NCBI GenBank assembly: GCA_009746045.1
Contig: RPFO01000312.1
Location: 268,001 to 332,000, forward strand
DNA: 64,000 nucleotides
From: Mesostigma viride
Taxonomy: Eukaryota > Streptophyta > Mesostigmatophyceae > Mesostigmatales > Mesostigmataceae
Direction: 5' to 3'
The notes beneath the pieces are model-generated. The model did not search any database. It was not told where the DNA came from and saw nothing but the letters and a program-made list of their open reading frames with translations. This document shows positions 29,952-41,179 of the stretch, piece by piece. Position numbers and translations under genes: made by a program. Each line of letters opens with the position of its first letter. Position 1 is the first letter of the stretch.

Positions 29952-30731
29952 TGTAACGACTAAAAAATGATCATCACATCATCCACAGTCCAATATGAAA
30001 GATCTTTTACCTGGGTTGCTTTCCTGAGTTGCAGAACTTCAAGTATCCGAGCAACGTTGAGATGGAAATTCCACAGCACGTGATTTAGGGAATCACAACC
30101 CCTTGTAGACACAAAGACAAGCTCGTGTATAGACGACCTCTGTGGAACTGAAGGACGTCTATAGCCAAGGGGCTCTTATGGATTGGACAACAAAGCCAAG
30201 CTTTATTATACCATGGTGAATCAAAACCAACGTAGCAACAATGGCGACCCCACGTCCTTGATATCGACGTGCTTGTCGAGCTTGCTCCAACCTTAGCCTG
30301 AAGAGAACCAATCAGAACCATGGAATCCTATACAAGATCTTCGTATCCATCCTAGTCACACAAAACAGAACAACACCACACACAGCCTGGCAGAATCTTT
30401 CCATGAGATCCTAAATCTGTCGTGAGCACTGAAGTCCCAAAGGAGCATTTAAGACTCAATAGTACCAACTAACAAACTACAACCCCACGTGGATCAGGCC
30501 ACGACCAATGAGGGCTCCTATCAGTAGTATCAGCCAACAAACTACAACCCTACGTGGATCAGGCCACGACCAATGAGGGTTCCTATCAGTTGGCTGACAA
30601 AGTATCAGCTCCAAGTACCGTCGTCTTAGAAACCTCATAACTTTCTCAATACTGATCCAAAAGTCCTCGAATAAAAGCCAAACATTCACAAAACAAAGGA
30701 TGTAACAACAAAGTCATTTTTGCTTGTTACA
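29952..30731 (-). repeat. 3' LTR (left on the plus strand)
   Basis: 780 bp. Contains an internal tandem duplication of about 64 bp (30469-30596, each copy with CAACAAACTACAACCC and CACGACCAATGAGGG). Confidence 0.97.
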
Positions 30732-30743
30732 TATCTCCCCCTC
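30732..30743 (-). other. Polypurine tract
   Basis: The minus strand reads GAGGGGGAGATA directly before the 3' LTR, the expected plus-strand primer position. Confidence 0.8.
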
Positions 30744-31121
30744 AAAACTGGACCTCCCAGGTCCAATAGCCAACTCTTGAAGGCAGAGGAACATTGAACA
30801 GAAATCCACCATCTCTTGGGAAAAGCAGATGGGTTTTTACATCCCTGAAACAGGGCCTCCTATCTCATAACATCTAGTCACAGGTCTCTACAGCAAACAA
30901 GTCACTACCTTATCTACTATAAAGCCAGATAAACACATCTCATAATACAAGGTCTTCCATTCAGCATCCTGGAACCTGGAACTCTGGACTGGAACATCAG
31001 AACTGGACTGGAGCCCCCCCCCATCATCCATCCTGGAATCCCCCCCTCACACCACAATCCAAAGCACCTTCCATGCTCTTCCCCCATCCTTCCCCATCCT
31101 CTTCCTGCACAGCTCTGTTCT

Positions 31122-32283
31122 TCACAGGCTATACCAATCCCCATTCACACCATCCTTGCCCCTGGTCCCAAACAAGGGAAACTGCTCCACCATGTGAACC
31201 AAGTCTGGCCAGTTCCTGCTGACCTGCAGCACCATGCACGTCTCTGCAGCCCCTGCTGCCATCTGGGCAACATAACGCAGGCATGTCCCTGGGTAGGAGA
31301 GAAGCACCACAGACTGGCTCTCAGGATCCATCACCCAAGTAGAAGACGTCTTGTGCCTGCTCACCCATGACCTGTACGCCCACCAGAACTGGAGAAAGGT
31401 CTTGACCACTGACCACTTAGCACCTATCAAAGGCACCAACACCCTCAATGGGGTCAGACGAACCTTGAGCTCCATGGTGAACTTAGGCAACCCTGGGCTG
31501 CAGAAAAGGTTGGATGTCTCCAAAGGGAAGCACCCTTGACCGAGCTGGAAGAAGAAGGAGCCAAGTCAAAGTCTCCCTGCTGACTGAAAACTCCAACAAC
31601 TCCATGTAGGAGGCCTCACCCATGCTCACTGGCTGGAACTGCATGAAGGCTCCTTTCAAAGCCTCAGGCAAGGTGGTCAACATATCCTGCCCCTCTGCAG
31701 GTCTCATGTCAATCTCAGGTCCTGGAGTCAAGGCAAACATCCTGTGCAACAGGTGGCCCACAAAAGGAGAGCCAATCTCATACAGGCTGGTGTGCAACTG
31801 AGACAAGACCTCCTCCACATAACCCTCAGGGCTCACTTCCCCCTCCTCCCTGTTAAGGGCAGCCACTGCCTTGGCCAGCGTCTCACAATGCTCACAAGGT
31901 CCCGTGCACTTCCTGTGATCCACATAGGCCACCACATTCTTGACAGGTACCACATGACGAGGAATCTGAATGATGGGAGTGCTGCTGGAGCTGAGAGCTA
32001 TGTTAACACCACTCCCCATCTGGGGCTGGGACAAGGACAACCCCTGAAGAAGCTCCTGTAGCTTATCCTGCTTGGAGATCACTGAATGCAAGAGCTTGTT
32101 AATGGTATCCATCTGCTGACCCCTCCTAAGGTCACGCCTGACAATACTGTCAAACAGGGATTCCACATAACTCATGGGGTTGGGGTCTGGATGCATACCC
32201 GTGACCCCTTCCTCCGTGGTGGCGCCCAGGCCCAAGTTGGGGTACGTGAACTCCTCCTCCATCTGGGACCACACAGCATGCAC
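31122..32283 (-). CDS. Extra ORF between integrase and 3' LTR
   Basis: Same strand as pol. ATG 32283, 266 codons to 31483, then apparently continued in another frame from 31523 to 31122 (133 codons), so about 385 residues if the break is an indel. Visible: a helical, probably coiled segment (INKLLHSVISKQDKLQELLQ), a CTGPCEHC cysteine cluster, and a helical C-terminal part. No signal peptide or clear membrane helix, so it does not look like an envelope protein. I do not recognise a family. Its length and position make chance unlikely. Confidence 0.6.
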
Positions 32284-32332
32284 GAAGAAACCATTCGTTA
32301 GTCCTGAGATATAGGAAGGGGAGCAGTGGTTT

Positions 32333-34036
32333 TCACCAACTCAGTATACCAAGAAGGAAGAGTGAGCCCCTTCTTTTGGCAATACTCCTGGACCACTCAT
32401 GGCAGTGAGTCAAGTCAGACAACCACAGCCATGTGGCAGTAGACTCTAACTCTCCTTTCCAGTGCACCTTAAACTGCAGCTGCTTGGTCCTACCCTTTCC
32501 TTTGACTCTGTGAGCCACCAGCTGCTCCACTTCATATATCCTCTCCCCCTCAGTATCCAGCTCAAATGGTAATGGAGCAGAAAGGCGTCCCTGCAAGGTA
32601 TTGCGTTTATACAGTTTGAGCTGGGCCAGGTGAAACACGTTAGTCTTAAGCCTCCAGTGGGAAGGCACCTGGACTTGAACTACAGTCCCATAGTGGAAGG
32701 TGTCCAGGACAGGGTAAGGTCCCAACCACAAGGGTTGCAGTTTCCTGCATTGCTCCTTTTCAGGTAGCACACGATTAGCCTCCAAGAGCACCAGGTCACC
32801 AGGAGCCACAAAGGTGTGTGTAGCCAACATCTGTTGCCAAGCATTGTTTAAATACTTGTCCTGTGCATGCAACATCTGAGCAGCCACCATACTGTGAGCT
32901 TCCTGGAAGGATGCAATCAACTGGTGGACAGAGGTTAGGCGTCTTCTGAAGGGGCCTTCAGCATCCCTATCAGGTAACTCCAGGTCAAATGGAGTCAAGG
33001 GGCACTGGCCATGGCAAATGACAAATGGAGACATTTGGTGAGGAGCCAGGGGTGAGTTGTTGATGGCAAACTCTATGAAGGGAAGTTTCTTGTCCCATTC
33101 CTTGTTATCATGGGTACAATAGTGCTTCTGGCATTCCCGTACAATACGGTTCAGCCTCTCCACAGCCCCCGTGCTGGCACACCTGTATGCTACTCCAAAG
33201 GCCAACTTAGTGTCTAGGATGTCAAAGAAGGACTTCCAAAACCCAGACATCCACAAGGGATCCTGGTCAGTGATGATTACACGTGGCATGCCATGCAATC
33301 TGTACACCTCCTTCATGAACAACTCTACACACTGGGCAGCTGTGAGATGGGCATTGCAGGGGATGAGGTGGCACATTCTAGACAGCCTGTCCATCACCAC
33401 TAGTATCCTGTCATTGCCAGCATCAGAAACAGGCAAGCCACAAATGAAGTCCATGGTCACACTGATCCAGGGTCGAAGGGGAATAGGCATGGCCATAGGA
33501 AAGATAGGCACTGCCTGAGTCCTAACCTTATTCCTTTGGCATGAGTCACAGGAAGCCACATAGGCTTTGATATCACGAAACATGCCAGGCCACCAAAACC
33601 TCTCTTGTACTTCATGGAGAAGCTTAGCATACCCAGGATGACACGCAGTCACGTCGTCATGGAAGCAATGCAACACAGTGGGAATGGCCATTTCTGGCAC
33701 ATAGACCTTCCTGGTCACTACATGATCTGCATCCTGGGTGTGGACATACAGGACTCCCTCCCAGTACTCCACAGGCCTGTTACCAAAGCTTCCTTCCTGA
33801 ATGGCCTTAGTGGCCAGGTCCTCAGTTTTAGTGAAGGCCTTAATCACGTCCAGCAGGGCTATACTCATAGGGTTAGGCAGGACTAGCTGTTTGCCAGGTC
33901 CTAAAGGCTGCAGCTGCAGCACCTCACCCTCCTGCAGGTGACTAGTGACTAGATGCTTGGATGACAGAACATCAGCCACAGGTGTACGTGACTTCCCCTT
34001 GATCTCAGCTGCCAATCCTCTAGACTTGGTCAGCAT
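32333..34036 (-). CDS. Integrase with C-terminal chromodomain
   Basis: A 567-codon frame. It has the HHCC zinc domain (FHDDVTACHPGYAKLLHE, then CDSCQRNK) and the DDE core: D in SVTMDFICGLP, D in VIITDQDPLWMSGFW, and E in GAVERLNRIV. The usual HPQTDGQ before the Glu is altered to RCASTGA, a notable change. A GPY-like module follows (LQPLWLGPYPVLD). Near the C-terminus YEVEQLVAHR and FKVHWKGELESTATWLWLSDL match a chromodomain, which in chromoviruses directs insertion to marked chromatin. The frame starts at an internal Met after the RNase H end; a linker at 34040-34300 is frame-broken. Confidence 0.92.
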   Translation of the reverse strand: MLTKSRGLAAEIKGKSRTPVADVLSSKHLVTSHLQEGEVLQLQPLGPGKQLVLPNPMSIALLDVIKAFTKTEDLATKAIQEGSFGNRPVEYWEGVLYVHTQDADHVVTRKVYVPEMAIPTVLHCFHDDVTACHPGYAKLLHEVQERFWWPGMFRDIKAYVASCDSCQRNKVRTQAVPIFPMAMPIPLRPWISVTMDFICGLPVSDAGNDRILVVMDRLSRMCHLIPCNAHLTAAQCVELFMKEVYRLHGMPRVIITDQDPLWMSGFWKSFFDILDTKLAFGVAYRCASTGAVERLNRIVRECQKHYCTHDNKEWDKKLPFIEFAINNSPLAPHQMSPFVICHGQCPLTPFDLELPDRDAEGPFRRRLTSVHQLIASFQEAHSMVAAQMLHAQDKYLNNAWQQMLATHTFVAPGDLVLLEANRVLPEKEQCRKLQPLWLGPYPVLDTFHYGTVVQVQVPSHWRLKTNVFHLAQLKLYKRNTLQGRLSAPLPFELDTEGERIYEVEQLVAHRVKGKGRTKQLQFKVHWKGELESTATWLWLSDLTHCHEWSRSIAKRRGSLFLLGILSW

Positions 34037-34306
34037 CCCTGGCTCCAGTATCCACTTCCTGGGCCGTCCCTTCCCCTCCTAGGATTCTCTGTGCTTGGTT
34101 GTGTTGTGAGAGTGGGCTGGCTACCAGCAGAACCCTCCCTAAGACTGCTCTGCAGTGACTGACCCCCACCCTGGACGCCTGTCGACCCTGGGACAGAGCC
34201 CTGGTCAATGAGCATCTCGTGACTAAAGCTAGCCTCTACAGGGGGTGGCTCAGCTTGGAGGTTTGCTGGTTAGCTGCCTGTGCCCTGGTGACAGCACCAC
34301 ACTCTA

Positions 34307-35677
34307 CTACAGAAACCATGGCAGCACAAATATCCAGATCCTCGTGAAATGTCCCATCAGATCCCTTCTTCTAGAGAGGGCGTCTGGCACCACATTCTGT
34401 GATCCTGGGACATACTGCACAGAGAAAGGATAGAATCCCCCTAGGTACTCCATCCACCCAGCCATCCTCTTACTCATCCTACTCTGTTCTAGCACGTGCA
34501 CCAAGGGCCTGTGGTCAGTCATCAGGGTGATAGACTCTTGCCCTAGCCCATCTGTAGCACTGCTAGCCACAGAAAACTGAGCTCCCTTCAACAGATGCTC
34601 CCACTTGTGACATGCTACCACTAAACCCAGCAACTCCTGCTCGTGTACAGGGTAGTTACGTTCAGCTGAGCTCATGGTTTTAGACATGTACTCCACTGGC
34701 TGTGGTCCATAGCCATGGTCTTGCATCAGCACAGCACCTATGGCGCCTTGAGAGGCATCTGACCTAACCTGATAAGGTAGATCTGGGTTGGGACCCACTA
34801 GCACAGGGGTGGATGTGAGCTTCTGCTTCAACAGGTCAAAGGCCTGCTGACACCTATCTGTCCACTCAAACTGAACATCCTTCTTGATTAACTCAAGCAA
34901 GGGGGTGGAGATGGCAGCCATGTCAGGGATAAAACGCCTGTACCACCCCACCATGCCCAGGAAGGACTTGACATCATGTGCAGACTGCAACACAGGCCAC
35001 TCAAGGATGGCAGCAATCTTAGCATTGTCAGGTGTCATACCCAAGGAACTCAACTTGTACCCTAGGAACCCCACTTCATGCCCCCACTCCACCTTAGACC
35101 TCTTGACAGACAAGTGGTAGTGCTGGATGACCTTCAGGACCTCCTCCACGTTCTCCAGATGCTCCTTGAACGTCTTTGAGTGCACCAGGATGTCGTCCAT
35201 GTAGGCCACCACGCAGGTCCTGAACACGGGTCTTGCAGGGTCACACAGGTGGGCAATGTCTTTGAACCTGGGATTCCTGAGATCAGGGGAGATCTGAGGC
35301 AGAGAGTTCCCTGTCAGATGGCCAAAGATAGCATTCACAAACATCTGCATAGTAGCTGGGCTGTTGGAGGCCCCCATGGGCATCACAGTCCACTGGAACT
35401 GACCCCAGGGTGTGGAGAATGCAGTTTTTGGAATGTCCTCAGTAGCTATCCTGATCTGCCAGAACGCGTGTCTAAGGTCAAACTTGGTGAAGTAAGATGA
35501 TCCAGCTGTCCTCTCTAGCAGCTCATCAATCCGTGGCAAGGGATACTTGGACTTCACTGTGACCTTGTTCAGGCCTCTCAGATCAATGCACAACCGCCAT
35601 CCACCATCATGCTTGGGGACAAGCAAACACCCAGAGCTGAAAGGACTATTGGCAGGAAGAATGAGTCCAGCTTCCAA
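34307..35677 (-). pseudogene. Reverse transcriptase and RNase H
   Basis: A 456-codon frame. RT motifs in order: LVPKHDGGWRLCIDLRGLN, KFDLRHAFWQI, FQWTVMPMGASNSPATMQ and the catalytic YMDD (VVAYMDDILVHS). Then comes the connection FLGMVGWYRRFIP and RNase H with the first catalytic Asp (VRSDASQGAIGAVL) and HEQELLGLVVACHKW; LMTDHRPLVHVLE follows. An insert of about 30 residues lies between MQMFVNAIFGHLTG and VVAYMDD. The catalytic residues that I can check are intact; the frame is separated from upstream pol by a frameshift. Confidence 0.92.
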
Positions 35678-36665
35678 CAGCCTGTCAAGATCACCTTCAG
35701 CTCTGCCATCTCAGCTGGCCCCATCCTGTACATGGGAACAAAGGGAGGCCTGGCACCATCCACAAGCTTGATGACATGAGTGATTGGCCCTTCAGGAGGG
35801 TACTGTGGCATTTTGTCCTCAAAAATGGCAGCAAACCTGTCCAAAAGGGCATCATGCAGCTTCTGCTCCTCCTCTGTGACAGCTGGTACTGGGTTCACAG
35901 CATTCACCGTGTGGCCATGAGTCTCATCAGAGGGTGAGTTAGGAACCAGCTGTAAGAGAAAGACGTGTTCCACTGGGTAAGTAGCCAGGTAAGACAAGGT
36001 GTGATTGGCAGACCATACGTGCTTAAGTAATGCAGCACGTTTCTCTTCCAGTGAAGGCACCTTGACGTCCTCCTTGGCACCTGCAACCCCTCTCCCATCA
36101 TTGACAGCCTCATTAGTAGAACAGCACTCTGTGACTGGTCTTTCTCCCCCCTTAATCACTGTGGTGGCGTCCCACACTGACCCATCCTGAAACTGCACCA
36201 CCTTCTCAGACCACAAGATGGCAGGATTAGCAGACTCCAACCATGGCATCCCCAGAATCACATCAGCAGCAGTGAGTGGAATGACATCTGCTGTGACAGA
36301 CAAGGTTTGACGTGAGCACACTTGAAAAAGCAGTTGCACGTAGCCAGGTGAGTTACTCTGCCTACCATCAGAATATTGGACCTTAACAGGCACAGGGTGG
36401 GGAGCACTGGTAGATGCAGCTCCTGCACCAAGGAAGTGGAAATGTAGTTACTTCCTGCACCTGAGTCAATCATGAAGAGACATAAAGGCTGAGCCAAAGG
36501 GACTGGCACGTTCAACAGCCTAGCCTGGAACTTCAAGAGTTGACTGGGAATAGGAGGGCCCAATGGGGTGGTGGAATCAGAGGCAGACAAGTTGTTCACA
36601 GGACGGACATGCACAGCAGGCAAACCAGTTAACTCCACCGCTGGACGTAGTCCTGGGGGCTCCAC
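35578..36665 (-). pseudogene. Protease and start of RT (frameshifted)
   Basis: The frame at 36665-36258 holds the aspartic protease active site (FMIDSGAGSNYIS, about 36480). A frameshift near 36390 leads to the second half of the fold (DVILGMPWLE) and a linker. It reaches the start of the RT domain (FAAIFEDKMPQYPPEG, PMYRMGPAEMAELK) before another frame break at about 35670. Gag-pol maturation is the known role of this protease family. Confidence 0.88.
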
Positions 36666-37990
36666 TAGTTTTTTGGCAGCTCAGGAGGATGATCTGAAGA
36701 CGAGCTCCCCACTGAAGGCTGCACCTGCTGATCCTCTATGCCGTCTGCCTCCCCTTCTCCCTCCTCCTCCTCTGCTAGGAGGTGCCACAGGGCGTTGACC
36801 ATCCGACGCCTGTCTTGCCTGCTGAAGCCCTTGGGCTGGAATGGTCCCTTGCCCGAAGCCTGGAAGTTGGGTCTAAACCCAGGCTGTGCCCTGTGGTCGC
36901 TCTGGCTCACCCCAGGAGGGAAGGTGGATGGTCTGGTGAATGGAAGAACCCCCTGAGGACCCTTGGTGTCCTGGGAACTGGTCTCGCTTGGGGCAATCCC
37001 GTGCAAAGTGTCCCAGCTGGCCACACGTGAAACAGGCTCCTTTGGACTGCTCCATGGCACTGAGCTCCTCCATCACAGCGTTCAGCTGGTTCAGGGGCTT
37101 CTTAACAGCAGGCGCCTGGTTGCCTGCAGCAGGCTCCCACTTGAGGGAAAAGTCAGGGACACGGCACAGCGTGAGGGCATAAGACAGCACAGTATCCCAC
37201 TTCCACTCGACATAGTCGAAAGGGGAGAAATGCTTGTCAATATCCACCCTGACTTGAGGGGAGAGCCCATGCAGAAACCTGTGAAGAGCTTCAGAATCAG
37301 AGCACTGGGGGATTTTGGCCCTCAGGTTGGTAAACGTCTCTACATATTGTGGTAGTGTCAGGCCGGACTGAGTACAGTTGGCCAACGCGTCCCGGTCCAG
37401 ACGGAGCTGGTCCTGGGGAAGGAGAAAACGTCGAAATGAAAGCATGAGAGATGGCAAATCCTTGCAAGTATTACCTGCGAGGATCGTAAAAACTCATCAA
37501 ACCTGTCGGCTGCACTGTCGCTCATTCGCTGTCGAACCATCTTCTTCTGGATGTCCAGGGAAAGTCGTTCTTCCGCTCGTTTGCCGTAGTTAGCAAAGTG
37601 GATAGCGAACACATCCTGGAATCGAGTAGAGAAATGATCGAAACTGCGGTGGGTTAGATTGGTGAGCGACAGCTTGTCTACGGATTCGATTTTTGGAAAT
37701 GGCGGGGCGGAACCTTGATGCGGTGGTATAGTGACGGTCACGGGGACGTCGCTGGCGGGGGTGGTGAAGGTGACCGAGGTCGTCTGCGCTGGATCCTGCC
37801 TATCGCTATCCTGCGTCTCATTCCTCGTAGTAACTGTGGTACTATTAGGTAAAACCCTTCCGTCACCCAACCGAGGAGCCTCTCTCCCCAATCCAGCAAC
37901 CATGTCACGCATGGCCGCCTCCTCCTCCTCAATTCTCTGACGAAGTCTTCCCACATCCTGTTCCACCTCCTCCACCATCTTTCTATACAT
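36665..37990 (-). pseudogene. gag: Retrotransposon gag (frameshifted)
   Basis: Begins at ATG 37990. The N-terminal part has a Glu-rich coiled segment and then the capsid region (SFDHFSTRFQDVFAIHF). Near 37460 it moves to another frame that carries the rest of the gag domain (LPQYVETFTNLRAKIPQ, HRFLHGLSPQVR) and a CCHC zinc knuckle (CFTCGQLGHFARDCP, about 37040-36990). A second shift near 36960 leads to a basic then acidic C-terminal tail ending at 36665. The protein packages the element RNA. Two breaks make this copy unlikely to give a full Gag. Confidence 0.88.
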
Positions 37991-38082
37991 CGCTGCGTGT
38001 TGTTCATCGTGTAATAATCTGATTTTAGCTGCTGAGAGGCGATCCGCTGCAAGTCTGGTCCCGTCTCTTCCAGGCGTGGTAT

Positions 38083-38623
38083 TTAGCGGGAAAAGAAATG
38101 AAGATGATGCACTCGCACAGGACTCGTTCGCGCGCTTGGAATCCTGGGCGACAGTGACGCTCCTCGACCCACGCCTGTCAGCGATGGTTCGCCTGGTTGG
38201 AGACCAGATGCAATGACGGAAAACTTGGGCCCTATGGACAACGAGGGCCGCCTCACTTCAGACATAGAAGTACGGTTGAAATCAAGTTGACGCCGTGGAG
38301 TACGAGCAGTTGTCTCAGCACCTTCCCTAGCAATGGGTTCCAGAGATGATGACGGATCGCTTGACCTTGATTAGTAGGGGGTAAAGGTGATTGTGTCTTC
38401 GAACTACTCATACTTCCACATGGAGTCGCGATCGTCTGCCTAGTAGAGACAACGGTTACGGCTGACTTCTAGTGTTACAGAGCAAGACAGTCACATCAGG
38501 ATGTGTCTCTCTCTGTAACACCGTAAGTTTTCCGCAACTCTATGAATCTTCTCGGATGACAGACATCTGATCAACGTTGTACTACCCGGAAGGTTGCGAC
38601 TTCAAGAGAAACACCAAAGTAGA
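38083..38623 (-). other. 5' leader of the retrotransposon
   Basis: Between the PBS and the gag ATG; only short ORFs. No conserved element is recognised. Confidence 0.6.
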
Positions 38624-38638
38624 GATCCTCCGATACCA
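38624..38638 (-). other. Primer binding site
   Basis: One base inside the 5' LTR the minus strand reads TGGTATCGGAGGATC, resembling the initiator-methionine tRNA type TGGTATCAGAG used by many plant Ty3/gypsy elements. Confidence 0.75.
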
Positions 38639-38639
38639 A

Positions 38640-39417
38640 TGTAACGACTAAAAATGATCATCACATCATCCACAGTCCAATATGAAAGATCTTTTACCTG
38701 GGTTGCTTTCCTGAGTTGCAGAACTTCAAGTATCCGAGCAACGTTGAGATGGAAATTCCACAGCACGTGATTTAGGGAATCACAACCCCTTGTAGACACA
38801 AAGACAAGCTCGTGTATAGACGACCTCTGTGGAACTGAAGGACGTCTATAGCCAAGGGGCTCTTATGGATGGACAACAAAGACAAGCTTTATTATACCAT
38901 GGTGAATCAAAACCAACGTAGCAACAATGGCGACCCCACGTCCTTGATATCGACGTGCTTGTCGAACTTGCTCCAACCTTAGCCTGAAGAGAACCAATCA
39001 GAACCATGGAATCCTATACAAGATCTTCGTATCCATCCTAGTCACACAAAACAGAACAACACCACACACAGCCTGGCAGAATCTTTCCATGAGATCCTAA
39101 ATCTGTCGTAAGCACTGAAGTCCCAAAGGAGCATTTAAGACTCGCTAGTACCAACCAACAAACTACAACCCCACGTGGATCAGGCCACGACCAATGAGGG
39201 CTCCTATCAGTAGTATCAGCCAACAAACTACAACCCTACGTGGATCAGGCCACGACCAATGAGGGTTCCTATCAGTTGGTTGACCAAGTATCAGTTCCAA
39301 GTACCGTCGTCTTAGAAACCTCATAACTTTCTCAATACTGATCCAAAAGTCCTCGAATAAAAGCCAAACATTCACAAAACAAAGGATGTAACAACAAAGT
39401 CATTTTTGCTTGTTACA
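38640..39417 (-). repeat. 5' LTR (right on the plus strand)
   Basis: 778 bp, near-identical to 29952-30731, including the internal 64-bp duplication. Confidence 0.97.
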
Positions 39418-39422
39418 GGGGT

Positions 39423-40165
39423 CGTGAGCTATCTGGCACCGCGACTTGATGTCAAGCTAATTAATACACACTTATAATGGCTAGCAATACCAATTACAAA
39501 TGGATAGTTGCCCCAGGTTTAATGTGTAGTAGGCGTATTCGCACTTATCATTCATCAAACCAAGAGGACGAGACTCTCGTCCTCGGACCAATTTCACCTA
39601 GGTCTGCCACTACGCTGGCAAGGGGCGCCGACATGGCGCCGACCTTCCAAAGCATGCAGTCCACACAAGATCCTCGGGTCGACATCGACCCTCGCCTACA
39701 GAATCCACGCATGAGTACAATATCTCAACTAGCTATAAAGTACGCAGCGCGGCGCGACTGCACCGGCCCCTAGAAGATACACGCATACAACAACCTAGGC
39801 CCAAAATAACTGGTCCGAATAACACAAACTGTCATAGTTCCATACAAAAGTCCTGACCAAGGGACAATTCCCAAATTAAGTCCCGAAATGAGTCCCAAAG
39901 TCCTACGGACTATGACAACAAGTCAAACTAGATAATTTATTCCATTGTTACGTCCGTCCAAAAGGGCCGGGACGTAACATCGTGCACGGTAAATTTTCAC
40001 GCTACCATAGCCTTCGCAATGAAATTTGCACTCAACATCTCCCGCGCGCACCGAATTTCGTCAATTTCACCCCGGAAATACCGCAGACACTTTGGCGCGG
40101 CGTCGGATTGATGTGTGCCCATGCATGCCTCAAAGTTCTTGAGGATGATATTGCGTTGTCTGAGC
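39423..40165. other. No gene recognised; one 10-bp inverted repeat
   Basis: A 98-codon plus ORF at 39477-39773 has no recognisable feature. At 39946-39979, TGTTACGTCC and GGACGTAACA form an inverted repeat with a 14-base loop. Confidence 0.5.
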
Positions 40166-40169
40166 TGTG

Positions 40170-40953
40170 CCACACTCTGTGACACTAGTTACTGCAGTAC
40201 GTGGCTGCCATCTTAGCCGCCTGGTGGGCTACGATGGCGTCCAAGTTCTTGCCCGTCGCGTCCGCGAACGTGACCCGCTTGGGGGGGGAGGTGGCCATGG
40301 CCGCCTTCACTTAATTCCAGCAAGGTGGCTTGGTTTGCAGCACATATGCAGCAGCCCTAGACTTCAGCTCACCTTGCACAGAGGTGAGGGCCACTGCTGC
40401 ATATACCACGGACCAGCTCAGCGGGGTCGCTGGGCTGCGGTGCCGGCAGGGGTGTCGCGGCATCGGCATCGGCGTCGGGTGCGGGAGCGATGGTCGCCGG
40501 CGGGTTGCAAAGCTCCGGGCAGCAGCGGTGCGGAGCAGCCTGGTCGTCCTCCCAGTGCCGCCATGCAGCAGGGGGGTCGTCTGTCATAGCCGCGCCGCCA
40601 GGTTCGGGGGACGTGGCGAAGGTTGTCGTCGGCATCGTACTGTACCGGGTTTTGAGGATGTACGAAATGTCGACAGCCGACATTTTGTAAAAGGCAGCAA
40701 GGTCGTCCCGCGTTGCAGGCGGGTTCCGATGCTTGTATATTTATAAGGTTATAATTAAAGCATGGAGGGTGATCGAAGGCGGGGAGGTAATTGCTGGCGT
40801 GGGGTGAGCATCGGCATCCATAGAAACGGCTTCCGTGGTGCGCGGCTTTTTGTTAGCGACGGTAGCGGTGTCGGCGGCAGGTCTGGCTAAGTCCTCAAGA
40901 ACACCTTCCAGCGAGCGGTTTTCAGGAGCGGGAGGTGTTGCTGTGGCCTCCAT
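40170..40953 (-). pseudogene. L1-like ORF1 copy D (decayed, variant N-terminus)
   Basis: ATG at 40953. The N-terminus is Ala/Pro-rich with a basic KKPR segment and an acidic stretch, the same layout as copies A-C but different in sequence, followed by broken frames on the minus strand to about 40170. No RT follows. The assignment rests on position, layout and the similar upstream TAATATTAC just before the ATG, so it is tentative. Confidence 0.4.
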
Positions 40954-41179
40954 AGCTACGAGTAATATTACGTATGCTATGTCGGGGTCGCAATCGTGCT
41001 ATTCACGGGCGGAATGCCGCCCGATGTCGAATCGACAAAAAGACCGAGATCTGCTGGGCAGGCCGACGTCGATACCGGACTAAATCGGAGGCGATAGCTG
41101 CAGGAAATTATACCAGCAAAAGGCAAGTCGATTAGTCGAATGCAACCAACCCGACTAAATTTCATGGCCGGAGTCGAAA

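Larger units (their letters stand above)
29952..39417 (-). mobile_element. Complete Ty3/gypsy chromovirus, 9.47 kb
   Basis: Two LTRs (29952-30731 and 38640-39417) with TGTAAC...GTTACA ends are flanked by the 5-bp duplication GGGGT (29947-29951 and 39418-39422). The coding strand is minus: gag, protease, RT, RNase H and integrase in Ty3/gypsy order, with a chromodomain at the integrase C-terminus, so it is a chromovirus. PBS and PPT are at the expected places. The gag and pol frames are broken by several frameshifts, so this copy is probably not autonomous (or the assembly has indel errors). About ten differences separate the two LTRs by eye, suggesting a fairly recent insertion. Confidence 0.97.

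Noticed and set aside
31122-32283. Envelope gene of the retrotransposon
   Set aside because: No signal peptide, no membrane helix and no fusion or cleavage motif were visible.
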